NCBI GenBank assembly: GCA_946406115.1 | Contig: OX291557.1 | Span: forward strand, 776,501 to 840,500 | Length of the DNA: 64,000 nt | DNA from: Apoda limacodes | Lineage: Eukaryota > Arthropoda > Insecta > Lepidoptera > Limacodidae | Reading direction: 5' to 3' | Shown here: one piece after another, positions 23,923-34,884 of the stretch | Position numbering within the stretch: position 1 is the stretch's first letter | Layout of the letters: each line of letters begins with the position of its first letter | The notes under the pieces: generated by a model | Told to the model about the DNA's origin: nothing | The model's input: only the letters and a program-made list of their open reading frames with translations | The model's database searches: none | Position numbers and translations under genes: made by a program

Positions 23923-24674
23923 GCGATATCGTATGGATATACTTCTCCAGTTTTTCTCATTACTCCTTGGTGGAGTCGAGGCGCGCGGAGAGCAGTGAGC
24001 TTGTTGAAGAGCAGGGCGGGCCGTGTGCGGTCGAGCTGCACATATGGGAACCGACTGCGGAGGGCTCGGTGACGCTGGCTCAGCACTGCGACGCGTCGCC
24101 TGCTGTGTGCGCCCGTGCCTCGCTGCGGAATGCGACGCGAGCCCCACGCCCGTGCGCGCCGCCCGACGGTTACGTGTCAGCGGGCCCGCGGCTCGCGCTC
24201 GCAACTACCTCGCGCCCTGGCACTGCAACGCACCCGCTTACTTTCGCGCTGCACTACGAATTCGTGGACGCACGGCTCGACGGCAAGCCGCTGCCAGCGG
24301 GAGTGCCCTCTGCGCACATCCACCCTGCGGAATGTGCGCGCCTGGTAATGGCACCAGCGGAGTTCTCGTCGCCCCGCAACGTGCTGTGGTTTGGGCGTGG
24401 CGGCGCGCGCCGGCTGCGCTGCGTTTACCGCGTGGAGGCGGAGGGCACGAACGTCGACGTCGCGCTGCTCGACGCCGCGTTCGGGCGCGAGCTGCACTGC
24501 ACGACACGTCCTGACCCGCTTACAGGCCGCCTCGCCTGCGTGCCAGACGCACAGGGTGCATCGGACGAAAGGGATGCCACCGACGCCGACTTATCTGCAG
24601 ATCTTAACTTTGGGGACTCCCAACTCCGAGTCCCACATCTTTTGATATTCGAAACTCCATGGCCGGGCTACAGG
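23923..24674 (+). CDS. CUB-domain protein, exon 3
   Basis: 752-bp exon with acceptor CGCAG and a consensus donor GTAAGT. It continues the second CUB-like domain (GDIVWIYFSSFSHYSLVES, PCAVELHIWEP), then a third cysteine-bearing module (CARLVMAPAEFSSPRNVLWF, RRLRCVYRVEAEG, LHCTTRPDPLTGRLAC). It ends in a serine/aspartate-rich linker and LIFETPWPGYR. No transmembrane segment is seen, so it reads as extracellular. It leaves in phase 0, which fits the frame of the exon at 53,958. The name of the insect orthologue is not known to me; it resembles uncharacterised multi-CUB receptors or secreted proteins. Confidence 0.82.
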
Positions 24675-26454
24675 GTAAGTGAGCACATACATAACAGAAT
24701 ATGTATTTTGTTGCTTGACTGTGTTTACAAGGTTATTTCGTATTAATGACGGATAAAGCGAAACCGAACTCGTTTTATAACCTTAAAGGGATGACTATTA
24801 TTTACCTGAAATGTGTAGGATTGTTCCTTTTACATGAACCGCGTCTGTCTGCCCTAATGTCCTCTGAGAGGACCAAAAGGAGCCCTAACTTACTGCTAAT
24901 AAGCATGCGAGGACCATAAAATTAGGGATATGATCTGAACCTTTTTTAATATAAACAAAAGGTTACTTCGCTACTACCATGTGGTCCAAAAACACTTTGC
25001 TGTCACACATACGAAACACTTTTTTATTATTTACTGACACAGTGCCACTGTGTAAGTGTAATGCGAAGAAAATGCTTTTAATAAGAATTAAAGCCACAAA
25101 ATAAATATTTGTTAGGTTATTTTTCGGCTCGACAACGACAACTAGTGTTGCCAGCAAAAACGCTACGTTCGTGCAGCGCGTTTGAAATAGCAAAGGGTGG
25201 GACAAAACAAAGGTGCTATTTAATTAATTAATTAAAAAATTACATTATTACAGACTGACAGGAACCCAAAGCGTCTATAATCAAGTAACATTAATTATCT
25301 TAACTATAAATACTAACTTACTTTACCGAATAACATGGAAACACAAGAAATAAAAGACATAAAGAAAAAAAACAAAAAGATATAACAGAAAAAATAGGCA
25401 CTAGTAACTAACTACATGGTAAATAATAAAAGTAAGCGCGTTAAGTTGGGGTCCCGTTGGATAAGATTTACTATTTCTGTTATTTAAGGATTTAAGGAAA
25501 CCGCAAGCTTTCATTTGCTCTCCTCGTAGGAAACACCTCTGAGCGAACATAAATACTAGTAGAAAAACCCCCAGCACCCTTAGTGCAATGGTTGAATGTG
25601 ACTGTGGTGCTTGTAGCCTAGCCGGGGTGACCCGCCCTGATAACAGGCTGTTAAAAAGTGACTTTCTTACACAATACTAGGGACTGTGCTTCTAGTACAT
25701 AGTTTTTTATACCTTCATTTTAATATTTTTACCTATTAGAACTCTATCAAATCTGATTCTAGCCAATAAATAATTCTTACAGAAAAGACACACTTTGCTC
25801 CCGCTTAACGACGATCCCATAGGTTTCGAATACCCAGATGGGATGAAATCAATGAAACAGTAGATTGTGTCACAAGGGACAAAATAATGTATTGAATGCA
25901 AGAGTAGATTCTAGAGTAAAATCTCTAGAGTAGCGTCACTCGAGGTTAAATAATTTTGGTACAATGTGGCACACTCTGCTTTTCATCCCCCTCTATAAGA
26001 TAAATTAATAAGATATGGTATACTAAAAACTAGTGAGGAATATCCCTTACTCTTCGTACAATACCAAGTAACATAACCAGTAACGTACAAGGAAAATTTA
26101 TTCGTCATACATAATACCAAGTAACAATACTAGTAATTTACGAAGAATTGTTATTCGACATACAGAACCAGTAATGTATAAGGTCAATATTCGTTCTAAA
26201 ACCAAGAAGGTTTTTTGAATAGTATACGTCTCATGTCCGTCGCATATTGCTGAATACAAACAAATTAGATATCTCATGTCTGTCACTGTTCGGAAAAGAA
26301 TGAATGACACACTCGTTCGGACTGATGACGGGTTGCTATCATTCATCGCACTCTATGCAGTGCGCGGCACGTCAGTCACTCAAAATTGTATACGAGGACG
26401 GCTGTCGCACCTCGGTCACACAAAACTGTATACAAATACCAAACAATTAAAAAT
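24675..26454 (+). other. Start of the 29.3-kb host intron
   Basis: Begins with the GTAAGT donor. The stretch is AT-rich with short frames lacking motifs. Around 26,040-26,180 phrases built on ATACCAAGTAACA and CAGTAA(C/T)GTA recur, suggesting decayed repeats. Nothing coding is supported before the non-LTR copy at 26,455. Confidence 0.5.
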
Positions 26455-28420
26455 TTCGATATTGTGGGTGCGCGTAGATTACGGCGGACACACTCGTATC
26501 TATGCGTGCCTATACAGGTCTCATAGTGGTGACACAGACGTAACTCGACTCTTCACGCACCTGAGTTTGACGACTGACAAAGTTCTAGAGCAATATCCCA
26601 CAGCAGAACTAGTTATTTTGGGAGACTTTAACGCCCACCATCGCGAGTGGCTCAGTTCTCGAACCAATAACTATGCAGGGATATCTGCTCATGAATTTGC
26701 TCTGACCTATGGATTCTCTCAGCTGGTATTTTCTCCAACGAGAATACCAGATATAGAGGACCATACGAACTCCTTACTGGACCTTCTGCTTCTGAAATTA
26801 AATGCTGCCTCGAGTCTCAGTAAGAAAGCAACTGCCAGAGCAAAATTCCAATTCATCGGCAAAATAGGTGGGTGACTTGCGAGCTATCCTTCTGGGAGTC
26901 GTGATTTCTGGTGGCTTGCCAAAGCTGCCGAAGGGAACTTTTGCCAGTCGTCGTTACCATTACTGCGTAAGAACGATGGTGACTTGGCCCATAGTGCTGA
27001 AGAGAAAGCCAATCTACTGGGCAGTCTCTTTGCCTCGAATTCGAACATGAACGATGAAGGCGCTGTAACACCTACTATACCATGGTGTGGTAAGACCATG
27101 CCGGATATCTCCATAACACAGCGGGAGGTCCGGCGGGCGTTGCTTTCTCTAGACGGTATACCAACAGTGGTGCTTAAGCAGTGTGCTCCTGAGTTATGTC
27201 CTGTACTCACGCACCTCTTCGCGCTTTCCTACCATACTAGGCAATTTCCGTCTTCATGGAAGACTGCAAATGTGCACCCGGTGCCCAAAAAGGCCGATAG
27301 ATCAGATCCATCGAATTACAAGCCTATCGCTATTACCTCTCTCCTCTCCAAGATGATGGAGCGTGTGATCAACACACAGCTTCTAAGATACCTAGAAGAA
27401 GACGACCTGGTCAGTGATCGTCAAAATGTCTTTCGACACGGTCGCTCGACTGGTGACCTTCTAGTGTATCTCACACACCGATGGGCACTAGCCATTGAGA
27501 TTCAGGGGGAGCCATGTAGCCTGGACATAGCGAAGGCGTTCGATCGGGACTGGCACCGGGGTCGTCTATCGAAGCTGCCATCGTACGGAGTGCCCGAGGG
27601 TTTGTACAAATGGGTGGCTAGCTTTTTGTCCGGCAGACCGCGGAGAACTTGTGTCTCAAAACGAGACCACACTGTCCAAGGTCTCTGACTGGGGACGGGT
27701 AAATTTGGTCCGACGCAACCCTACAAAGACACAAGTCTGCGCGTTCACCGCTAAGAAAACCCCATTTACTGTGGTCCCACAATTCCAGAACACTCCCCTC
27801 TCCATCTCTAAGAGCATTGGGATCCTTGGTGTCGACATCTCCAGCGATGTAATTCAGTTCCGAGATCATTTACAAGATAAGGTGAAGCTGGCGTTCAAAA
27901 AACTAGGTGTACTCAACAGAGCGAGGCAGTACTTCACGTCGGGGCAGAGGTTGCTGCTTTACAAATCGCAGGTTCGGCCCCATATGGAGTAGTGCTGCCA
28001 TTTCTGGGCGGGTGCACCCGAATACCAGCTTGGACCTTTTGACTCGGTTTAACGACGGTCTGTGAGAATTGTCGACGATCCCAAACTCACTTGCCGTAAC
28101 GGAACCCTTAAGTCTGACGAGAGATTTTGCCTCCCTGTGTGTGTTCTACCACTTGTAAAATGGGATGTGTTCTGAGGAATTGTTCGAAATGATGCCCACG
28201 GCTACTTTCTACCATCGCACCGCACGCCATCGACAGGGAATTCATTCTCACACTTAAGAACCGAAATGGTCGCGTTCAGTGCGGTTTTAGAGAAACTTTC
28301 TCCCGCGAACGCTTGGGTTGTGGAATGAGCTCCCTGCCAAGGTTTTCTCTAGGGACTACAGTATAGGGTTCTTCAAGAAAGAAGTTATTGGATTTTTGGA
28401 TTGGATCTCTGACTTCATAA
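26455..28420 (+). pseudogene. Family A non-LTR element, degenerate second copy
   Basis: Clear relative of the element at 5,138-8,803. 26,455-26,875 reads the endonuclease (ILWVRVDYGG, GDFNAHHREWL). The endonuclease C-terminus is then deleted (LLDLLL runs directly into KLNAASSLSKKATAR). 26,984-27,640 reads RT with SNYKPIAITSLLSK and CSLDIAKAFDRDWHRG. A second deletion between 27,638 and 27,640 removes the region that holds VPQGS and YADD. 27,651-28,400 reads the thumb and C-terminus with several stops. The catalytic aspartates are therefore missing. At 26,592 it keeps bases that the 5' copies have lost. No A-tail is visible. Confidence 0.88.
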
Positions 28421-28439
28421 ATATACTTCGACAAAATTT

Positions 28440-29528
28440 CTGGATTTTAGGGATACTTGACTAACTAAAAAAGTCGTTCGTTAATGCCCAAATTTGTCGT
28501 CGCTATTCAACAAAACAGTGCACAGCGCACAGTACCATTACCTACAGCTAGAGTTCAGTGTGGAGCAGCATTCGAAGTAACAGGAACCGATTTAGCCGGG
28601 CCGTTATATTTACAAAATGGCATCAAGTGTTGGATAATTATATTTACTTGCGCTACATATAGAGCGGTTCATTTAGAACTCTGTACTTCATTATCCACAG
28701 AAGATTTTTTGATGGCACTGCGGAGATTTTTAGTTAGAAGAGGTTCAGTTAGAAACATGTACAGCGATAATGGAACAAATTTACGTAGAGCTAGTAACCT
28801 TCTAAAATCTATTAAATGGGAAAAGATTACCAGTGAAACTTCAGTTCCGAAAATTGCGTGCCTCCCTTAGCGCCATGGTGGGGAAGGTTCTGGGAACGGA
28901 TGATTAGATCATTGAAAGATATTTTAAGGAGAATTCTAGGGAAGTCATCCGTTCATCTCACTGAAATGATGACTATATTGTGGTAAGTGGAAGCATTATT
29001 AAATGCAAGACCTCTGACATATGTGTCAGAAGACAATAAAAAACCACTTATTATACACCGGTTATGTTTTTACATTTAGACAATAATAACCCGAATAGTC
29101 ATTACGTATTTGATCACATAGATGGCAATGTATTAACCTCACGTTGGAGATACTTTATATATTAATAGATATATTAAGTAGAGATTTAAAGCAACGCTTT
29201 CGCAACGAATACCTATCACTTCTGGTTCAAAGATCTGTCGATGGTAAGTCTCACACAACTAAAGTTGGTGATGTAGTTCTGATTGGGTCTTGTTTTGCAA
29301 ATTTACCTTAGAGTCGACGGACATGGTAGAGTTGCTAGTTTAAAAACTGCTAAGGGAGAGCCAGTTAGGCCTTTACAGCTACTTTTTCTGTTAGAGATAT
29401 CTGCTACAGATGTTGTTTTGACTAATGACATTGATTCCCATCCATTAAGTCCAGAGACTGTGCCACTGTCGCAAAAATTCACACGTACTGGTCGACTCGT
29501 GAAGATTCCTGAAAGATTGAACTTGTAA
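28440..29528 (+). pseudogene. BEL/Pao LTR retrotransposon integrase remnant
   Basis: 28,484-28,870 encodes the core of a BEL/Pao-type integrase: FEVTGTDLAGPLYL (first aspartate), FTCATYRAVHLELCTSLSTE, and MYSDNGTNL (second aspartate). After a stop, about 28,870-29,000 continues with PWWGRFWERMIRSLKDIL, where the catalytic glutamate lies in the ERM segment. 29,160-29,528 encodes the C-terminal domain (KVGDVVLI, RVDGHGRVASLKTAKGE, VRPLQLLFLLEI). Stops and frameshifts split the three parts. No LTR was identified, and the gag, protease and RT regions are absent upstream, where family A sequence lies. Confidence 0.85.
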
Positions 29529-29529
29529 A

Positions 29530-31160
29530 TTGATTTTTATAGAAGGTTTAATTTTTTGTTCCTCTTTATTTTACTGTTATAATATTATAATTGATGTAAA
29601 GTAATTCTTTTTAGGTTTATCTGTCATTCTTTCTTGTTTTTTTTTTCTTGTGTCAATTAATACAAACATTGCACATATTTTCGTAGTTTTTATTAATTTT
29701 ATTATTAATAAATACAACAGCCATCGCCTCTAATCCTTACAAACCTTACCTTCAATTTTTAAACAAATGGACGCCCAGATATGACGATGTTATAGATTAA
29801 AATCAGTTTGTTCTTGCAATGACAAAATAAAATCTCAAAATGGTCATTAAATTTGCTAGGCCTATGCACTTCGGTAAAAGGCTGTCCGTTTTTTTCAATT
29901 TTTTAAGCTGTAAGTGACACATCGAATTGCGCGCACTGCAAGATAGTTAGAATCGCATGCGGATTTCTGTGATTTGCTACAGATTTGTTGCGGTTTGTTT
30001 TAGCACGGATTTTTGGCACACTATGCACTTAAGTATACGTACTACGCAAAAATATCTGCAATAGTGCTCGAAATGCGGTGAAGAAAATGTTGTCACTACG
30101 CGTTTTACAGATAAAGGGTTTTTTTTTATTTTTACTGCTTGCCTCCAACTCGTGTGGTTTTAGTGGATAAGGCCAATAATCTCTATCAAATTCTGTACAA
30201 TTCAAATTTAAAGCGCGCATCAAATTTGATGCGTTATGATTTTGAATATGCACCGCAACACGCCGCGCCACAGTGCACCCAGCCTTAGAATGTTGAGTTG
30301 GCAACTAGAGTGTGCCTCATGTATGTTTGCACGTATTAAAATTCGAAGCTAAATTCTATCGTATTTTGTGTTGTTAATCTCATTCACAGTGGTGCCTCTT
30401 ATAAAACTTACATAGCAATTTTCACATCTAACTCTGGTTTTCTTGGACCAATCCTTACTAAATAAAAATGGGAAAAATCTGTGGGTTAATTTTCCCTATA
30501 CGTAAAAAAAAATCCAAATCGGTTTATAAATGACGGAGTTCTGAGGTAACAAATATAAAAAAAAAATATACAACCTAATTGAGAACCTCCTCCTTTTTTA
30601 AGGTCGGTTAAAAATTAAATTTACCGAAAAAAAGGTTTTAAGCCAGATATTAGCCAAAATTGCCCGTTTTCTTATATCCACCTCGTAGACTTGGCTGTTT
30701 ATGAGATTTCAATAATTTTAGCCAACAGGGAGCGCTACAACAGGGAGCGCTACAAAAGATGTGTTTTGAACAAAATTCAGTGTGAAGCCTGTTTCTTAGG
30801 GAACCGGGACTCCTTGCGACAAGGTTATAAAAAATTCAGGCTTATGGGATTCAAATGAGCATATATTTCATACTTATTTACGCATATATTTTCAAAAAGA
30901 AAATCACGAGTCCAAATACACAGTTAAATACAGCTAAACACACACGTCTGTCGGTAGTGTAAGTCCGTGGACGACGTGACGAAAAATGGGTGATCCTTCT
31001 AGGATTCACCTTATCTTTGGTGATATTATAAAGCGCTTAGATGGTGTACCAGTACAACTGGTACCTCGAATCCTGTCTGTTAGTGTTACTCGACAAATTG
31101 GTATGGTAAAAACGTTGTCTTTGTAACAATCAGAGTATAGTTATAAAACTATATTATGTT
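29530..31160. other. Intronic stretch without a supported gene
   Basis: AT-rich. 29,890-30,310 is a more GC-rich island with CGCGCGCACTGC and ACCGCAACACGCCGCGCC, possibly a non-autonomous DNA transposon, but I could not pair its ends. A 13-bp unit (CAGGGAGCGCTAC) is repeated at 30,727 and 30,741. No coding evidence. Confidence 0.35.
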
Positions 31161-31250
31161 GGTGGTATTACCATTATTTCCTTCGTTCGGCTCTCGGACT
31201 GTTCGGTTGTGCCTATACTGCGCAGTGTGTTTTTAATTAAATAAAAACCC

Positions 31251-31721
31251 GTGAAAATGTCACTACCAAACAACGAAAAAATTGTAACAATGTTCAAAAG
31301 TGTAATACAACCCTTGGATCAAAAGATTAATACCTTGTGTGTAGTTAAATCACTTCAACAAGAAATTATTGAGTTGAAATCATCAAAAAGTGCCGCCGTT
31401 AATCCGTTAGCAGTTCAAAACGCTGACACCGCCGCGTCCACGCAAACAGGTACAAATACAACACCACAAGCATTACATCCGAAAACACCGCACATCAACT
31501 GTGAACCACCCACAGCCACACCATTAACACAACGATCGGCCGCCGTACGGGCACGGGAGAAGCTCACAACTACTCGCAAAAATGCCTCTCAATTGGTGCA
31601 GAACAAGCTAGCATCGCCGTTGCCAAGGACGACAACCAGCGAGTCATCGACTGCGACCACATGTGCGCCAGCGCCTGCGCACTGCGATCACCAGCACAGC
31701 CAAGCACGCGACATAACATAG
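31251..31721 (+). CDS. ORF1-like protein of family D element
   Basis: A 156-aa frame that starts with a coiled-coil-like helix (KSLQQEIIELKSSKSAAV) and continues into a Thr/Ala/Pro-rich, basic, low-complexity tail (AAVRAREKLTTTRKNASQL). This composition is usual for the N-terminal part of non-LTR ORF1 proteins, which bind element RNA. No zinc knuckle is present, so the C-terminal part is probably lost in the deletion before 31,826. The identification rests on position and composition only. Confidence 0.5.
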   Translation: MKMSLPNNEKIVTMFKSVIQPLDQKINTLCVVKSLQQEIIELKSSKSAAVNPLAVQNADTAASTQTGTNTTPQALHPKTPHINCEPPTATPLTQRSAAVRAREKLTTTRKNASQLVQNKLASPLPRTTTSESSTATTCAPAPAHCDHQHSQARDIT

Positions 31722-31825
31722 AGCCAGAACAATCTTAACACCACCGAAATGACATCTACCCACAACGATGCCGCCGGATAGACTGAGGTTAAACGACCGC
31801 AAAGACGCTCACGCCGCTCCGTCAC

Positions 31826-33531
31826 TTGCCCGACTCCCAAGCTGTTGCAGATGAGTTCGCGAATTTCTTTAAAAATGTATTGTTACCCCGTTCACCGGAC
31901 CTTAACGTGAAAAAAGCCATTCAGTCCGCGGCGGCAGACTGCAAGAGCTCCAGCTCTCACGTCACAATCGAGCACATACACCCCACTGACGTCCATAAGG
32001 CAGTAAAACGTCTGCCGCCGAAAATTACCCAAAGACCAGACGGTATACCACAGTTCATAGTCAAAGACTGTATTGAGATTTTTGCGAGCCCATTAGCTCA
32101 TATTTTCAATATGTGCCTTAAACAAAGAGCATACCCAGCAGCATTTGCAATCCACAAAACCGGTCCAAAAACATGCACGTCTAACAACAGAGCATTAGGA
32201 GTAGTATCGGCATTTGCAAAAACATTTGAATCAACTCTTTATGACCTAATCTCTCGTCAACTTAATGGTTGGTTCTCCAATGCTCAGCATGGATTTCTTC
32301 CCGGTCGATCCAAGGAGTCCAACCTGTTACAAATGGTAACATTACTATCGACACAAATGGACCTAAACAAGCAAGTCGACGTAGCTTACTTCGACTACCA
32401 AAAGGCGTTTGACCAAGTCGATAATGACATACTTCTGTACAAACTAGTCGCCGCTGGATTCTCAAGGTCACTGCTGGAGTTCTTTTCAGATTGCTTAGCA
32501 AATAGGGCACAGTATGTTCAGTATAACGACGCGGAATCATACCAGTACCAAGTAACTTCGGGTATAGGGCAAGGAAGTAGCTTGGGCCCTATGCTATTTT
32601 TGATTTAATCAACGATCTTCCACTATTTTTACAAAATTCGGTGTGCCTTATGTACGCAGACGACGTCAAACTAGCGATGCCCATTAGCTCTGGCAATGAC
32701 TATTTATTACTACAAAACGACATCAATGCGATACAAGAATGGAGCTACAAAAACAAATTAACCCTAAACGTATCCAAATGTGCCGTTATGTCGTACTCTC
32801 GAGCGCAGAAACCACTCCTTTGGGATAACGCCGTTAATGGCGACGTCATCCTGAAACGGACTACAGAAATGAAGGACTTGGGAACATGGTTTGACCAACA
32901 ACTAACTTTTCATTCGCACATGGTAAAGCTTACCACCTCTACCAGAAAGAGCTTAGGCTTCGTGCTACGCCAAGCAAAATCGTTCGACACCCGCGAAGCT
33001 ATATGCGCGCTGTACAACGCGTAAGTGCGTAGCAAACTTGAAACCAACGCCGCGGTCTGGAGTCCAAGCGAAAACCTATATAAATTAAAGGTAGAAAAAG
33101 TGCAAAAATCTTTCGTAAGATGTTTATATAAAAAAATGTACGGCTATTTCCCCTACCTCTTCCCCACATCGTTTGTACTGGGCATGGTGGGATATCGTTC
33201 ATTAGAAACAAGACGCGACCTATCACTACTAACATACGTCTTTAGACTAATCCATGGCCAAACCAGTAACTCACCACTACTAGCACAGATATCCCTACAT
33301 GTTCCAGATCAGTATATACGTGCGCGGACACAACGCAAACTGTTCGCAATTCCGCGAGCGCGCACTAACATCCTCTCAGAGGCACCGCTCCCCAGAGCAC
33401 TTAAACAGCTCAATGCTATTCTTCAAACAGACATGGAGCTCGATCTGTTCTCATGCTCTGAGACCCTGTTCACCGCTACAGCTGGCACCTATTTAGAATC
33501 CCTAACTCCTGCCACTACTATCGAACTTTGA
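31826..33531 (+). pseudogene. Reverse transcriptase of family D, broken in two places
   Basis: 31,826-32,608 covers the RT fingers and palm (RPDGIPQFIVKDC, QHGFLPGRSKESN, the catalytic aspartate in YFDYQKAFDQVDNDIL, and SGIGQGSSLGPMLF). A single-base loss near 32,605 shifts the frame. 32,641-33,024 carries the catalytic YADD in CLMYADDVKLAM and the thumb (WSYKNKLTLNVSKC, MKDLGTWFD). An in-frame TAA at 33,022 interrupts it. 33,025-33,531 is the C-terminal region (VQKSFVRCLYKKM, LLTYVFRLIHG). Only two lesions suggest a fairly young insertion. Confidence 0.88.
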
Positions 33532-33765
33532 CGATGTTTACAACTGGTTAATATTAATAAATAAATAACTATTTTTGATTGTCATTCTAACCCATTAACA
33601 ATAATTTAGTACTTGTAATAACTTCCTATGTATTATATAAAATATTAATTATAAAACCAGTATGTAAACCTATAATAAACTTAGTTAAGCAATTGTAATA
33701 ATATTATGTCCTGTTGCGATAGGTACAACTGTAAGCAACAAGATTAAACAGTAATAATAAATAAA

Positions 33766-33920
33766 TGAATGAATGAACGAATGAATGAATGAATGAACGA
33801 ATGAACGAACGAACGAACGAACGAACGAACGAATGAATGAATGAAGGAATGCATGAATGAATGAATGAATGAATGCATGAATGAATGAATGAATGAATGA
33901 ATTAATAAATGAATAAATGG
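33766..33920 (+). repeat. (GAAT/GAAC)n tetranucleotide microsatellite
   Basis: About 150 bp of GAAT and GAAC units, following the 3' UTR of the family D element. Probably expanded from the element's own tail. Confidence 0.9.
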
Positions 33921-33924
33921 CGCA

Positions 33925-34052
33925 TCTTCACTGCTCCAATTGAGCTAGAATGCCCAATAAACATTTTGGAATTGATTACGTGCGTCTGCGCTGCGGAAAG
34001 TGAGCCAGAATGCCCAATAAACATTTTGAAATTGGTTACGTAAAGTTTTCAA
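33925..34052 (+). repeat. 60-bp tandem repeat at the left Polinton end
   Basis: Two units with a 60-bp period; AATGCCCAATAAACATTTTG occurs at 33,949 and 34,009. Both units contain the outermost bases of the Polinton inverted repeat, so the second unit overlaps the element start at 34,015. The preceding TCTGCGCTGCGG-AAAGTGAGCCAG stretch reappears beyond the right end. Confidence 0.85.
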
Positions 34053-34062
34053 TTTAGGTGAT
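34015..34062 (+). repeat. Left terminal inverted repeat of the Polinton
   Basis: Starts CAATAAACATTTTG and runs through GTTACGTAAAGTTTTCAATT. It matches the reverse complement of 49,598-49,645 with a few mismatches over about 48 bp. Polinton inverted repeats are usually longer; the continuation is disrupted, although subterminal motifs are again shared. Confidence 0.85.
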
Positions 34063-34404
34063 GTAAACGACACGAAATAGTTTTTTAAATAACCACAGCG
34101 AATGATTAATTTACTAATAAAAACTTACCAATAAATATTTTTCATCACTTCCACTTGCACACTATTACACTAGATTTTGTTTAAATCCTAAACCCATATT
34201 TATGACATTTAGATAAACATTTGTAATTAGTTTAATTCTTGAAAATATATGTCTGAAGATAAACAAGATAAATAGAAGAACAACTAAATGGAATTGAACC
34301 ATTTTGTTCTAGGTAAGATCCTATCGTTTACTGCAATGACAAAGGAAAACATGTGCTCCGAGCAGATCGGACTCCTATTTTACAGGAAAGAAAAAAGTTT
34401 ACTT

Positions 34405-34880
34405 AGATACAGACCAACCTTCTTCTAGCTCTATGCACAAGGTGTTTAGGCCGTATCGTTCCGTATTAGGATATAGGAAAGTAAATATGTTTTGTTACAG
34501 ATACAGATGAACCTTCTACTAGCTCTATGCACAAGGCGTTTAGACCATATTTTTCAAAACAAGGCAACAGGAAAGGATAACGTACTTGACATGACCAACC
34601 TTCTTCTAGCTCTATGCACAAGGCGTTTAGGCCGTATCGTTCCGTATTAGGATATAGGAGAGAAAATATGTTTTGACACAGATACAGACAAACCTTCTAC
34701 TAGCTCTATGCACAAGGCGTTTAGACCATATTTTTCAAAACAAGGCAACAGGAAAGGATAACGTACTTGACATGACCAACCTTCTTCTAGCTCTATGCAC
34801 AAGGTGTTTAGGCTGTATCGTTCCGTTTTAGGATACAGGGAGGGATAACTTAACACACTAATCTTATCTAACTCTAAGCA
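34405..34880 (+). repeat. Subterminal tandem repeats, alternating ~90-bp units
   Basis: About six copies of a unit containing CTTCTAGCTCTATGCACAAG, at about 34,412, 34,505, 34,591, 34,687, 34,771 and a weak sixth. Odd and even copies differ (TTCTTCTAGC versus TTCTACTAGC), giving a higher-order period of about 180 bp. One copy in inverse orientation sits at 49,540-49,580, inside the right end, so the unit belongs to the Polinton termini. Confidence 0.85.
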
Positions 34881-34884
34881 CATG

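Larger units (their letters stand above)
31160..33765 (+). mobile_element. Non-LTR retrotransposon (family D), internally deleted
   Basis: Plus-strand element with a leader (31,160-31,250), an ORF1-like frame, an RT frame set and a 3' UTR ending in AATAAATAAATGAATGAATG, which runs into a GAAT microsatellite. Short tandem-repeat tails of this kind replace poly(A) in several CR1/L2-like clades. The endonuclease region is missing between the ORF1-like frame and RT. The clade was not assigned. Confidence 0.78.

Noticed and set aside
23204..24507. Arg- and Ala-rich frames opposite or shifted to the CUB exons
   Set aside because: They are shadows of GC-rich exons; only the plus frames with CUB motifs and matching splice phases were kept.
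34647..34883. 78-aa minus-strand frame in the Polinton left arm
   Set aside because: It lies entirely over the ~90-bp subterminal repeats and reads repetitive sequence.
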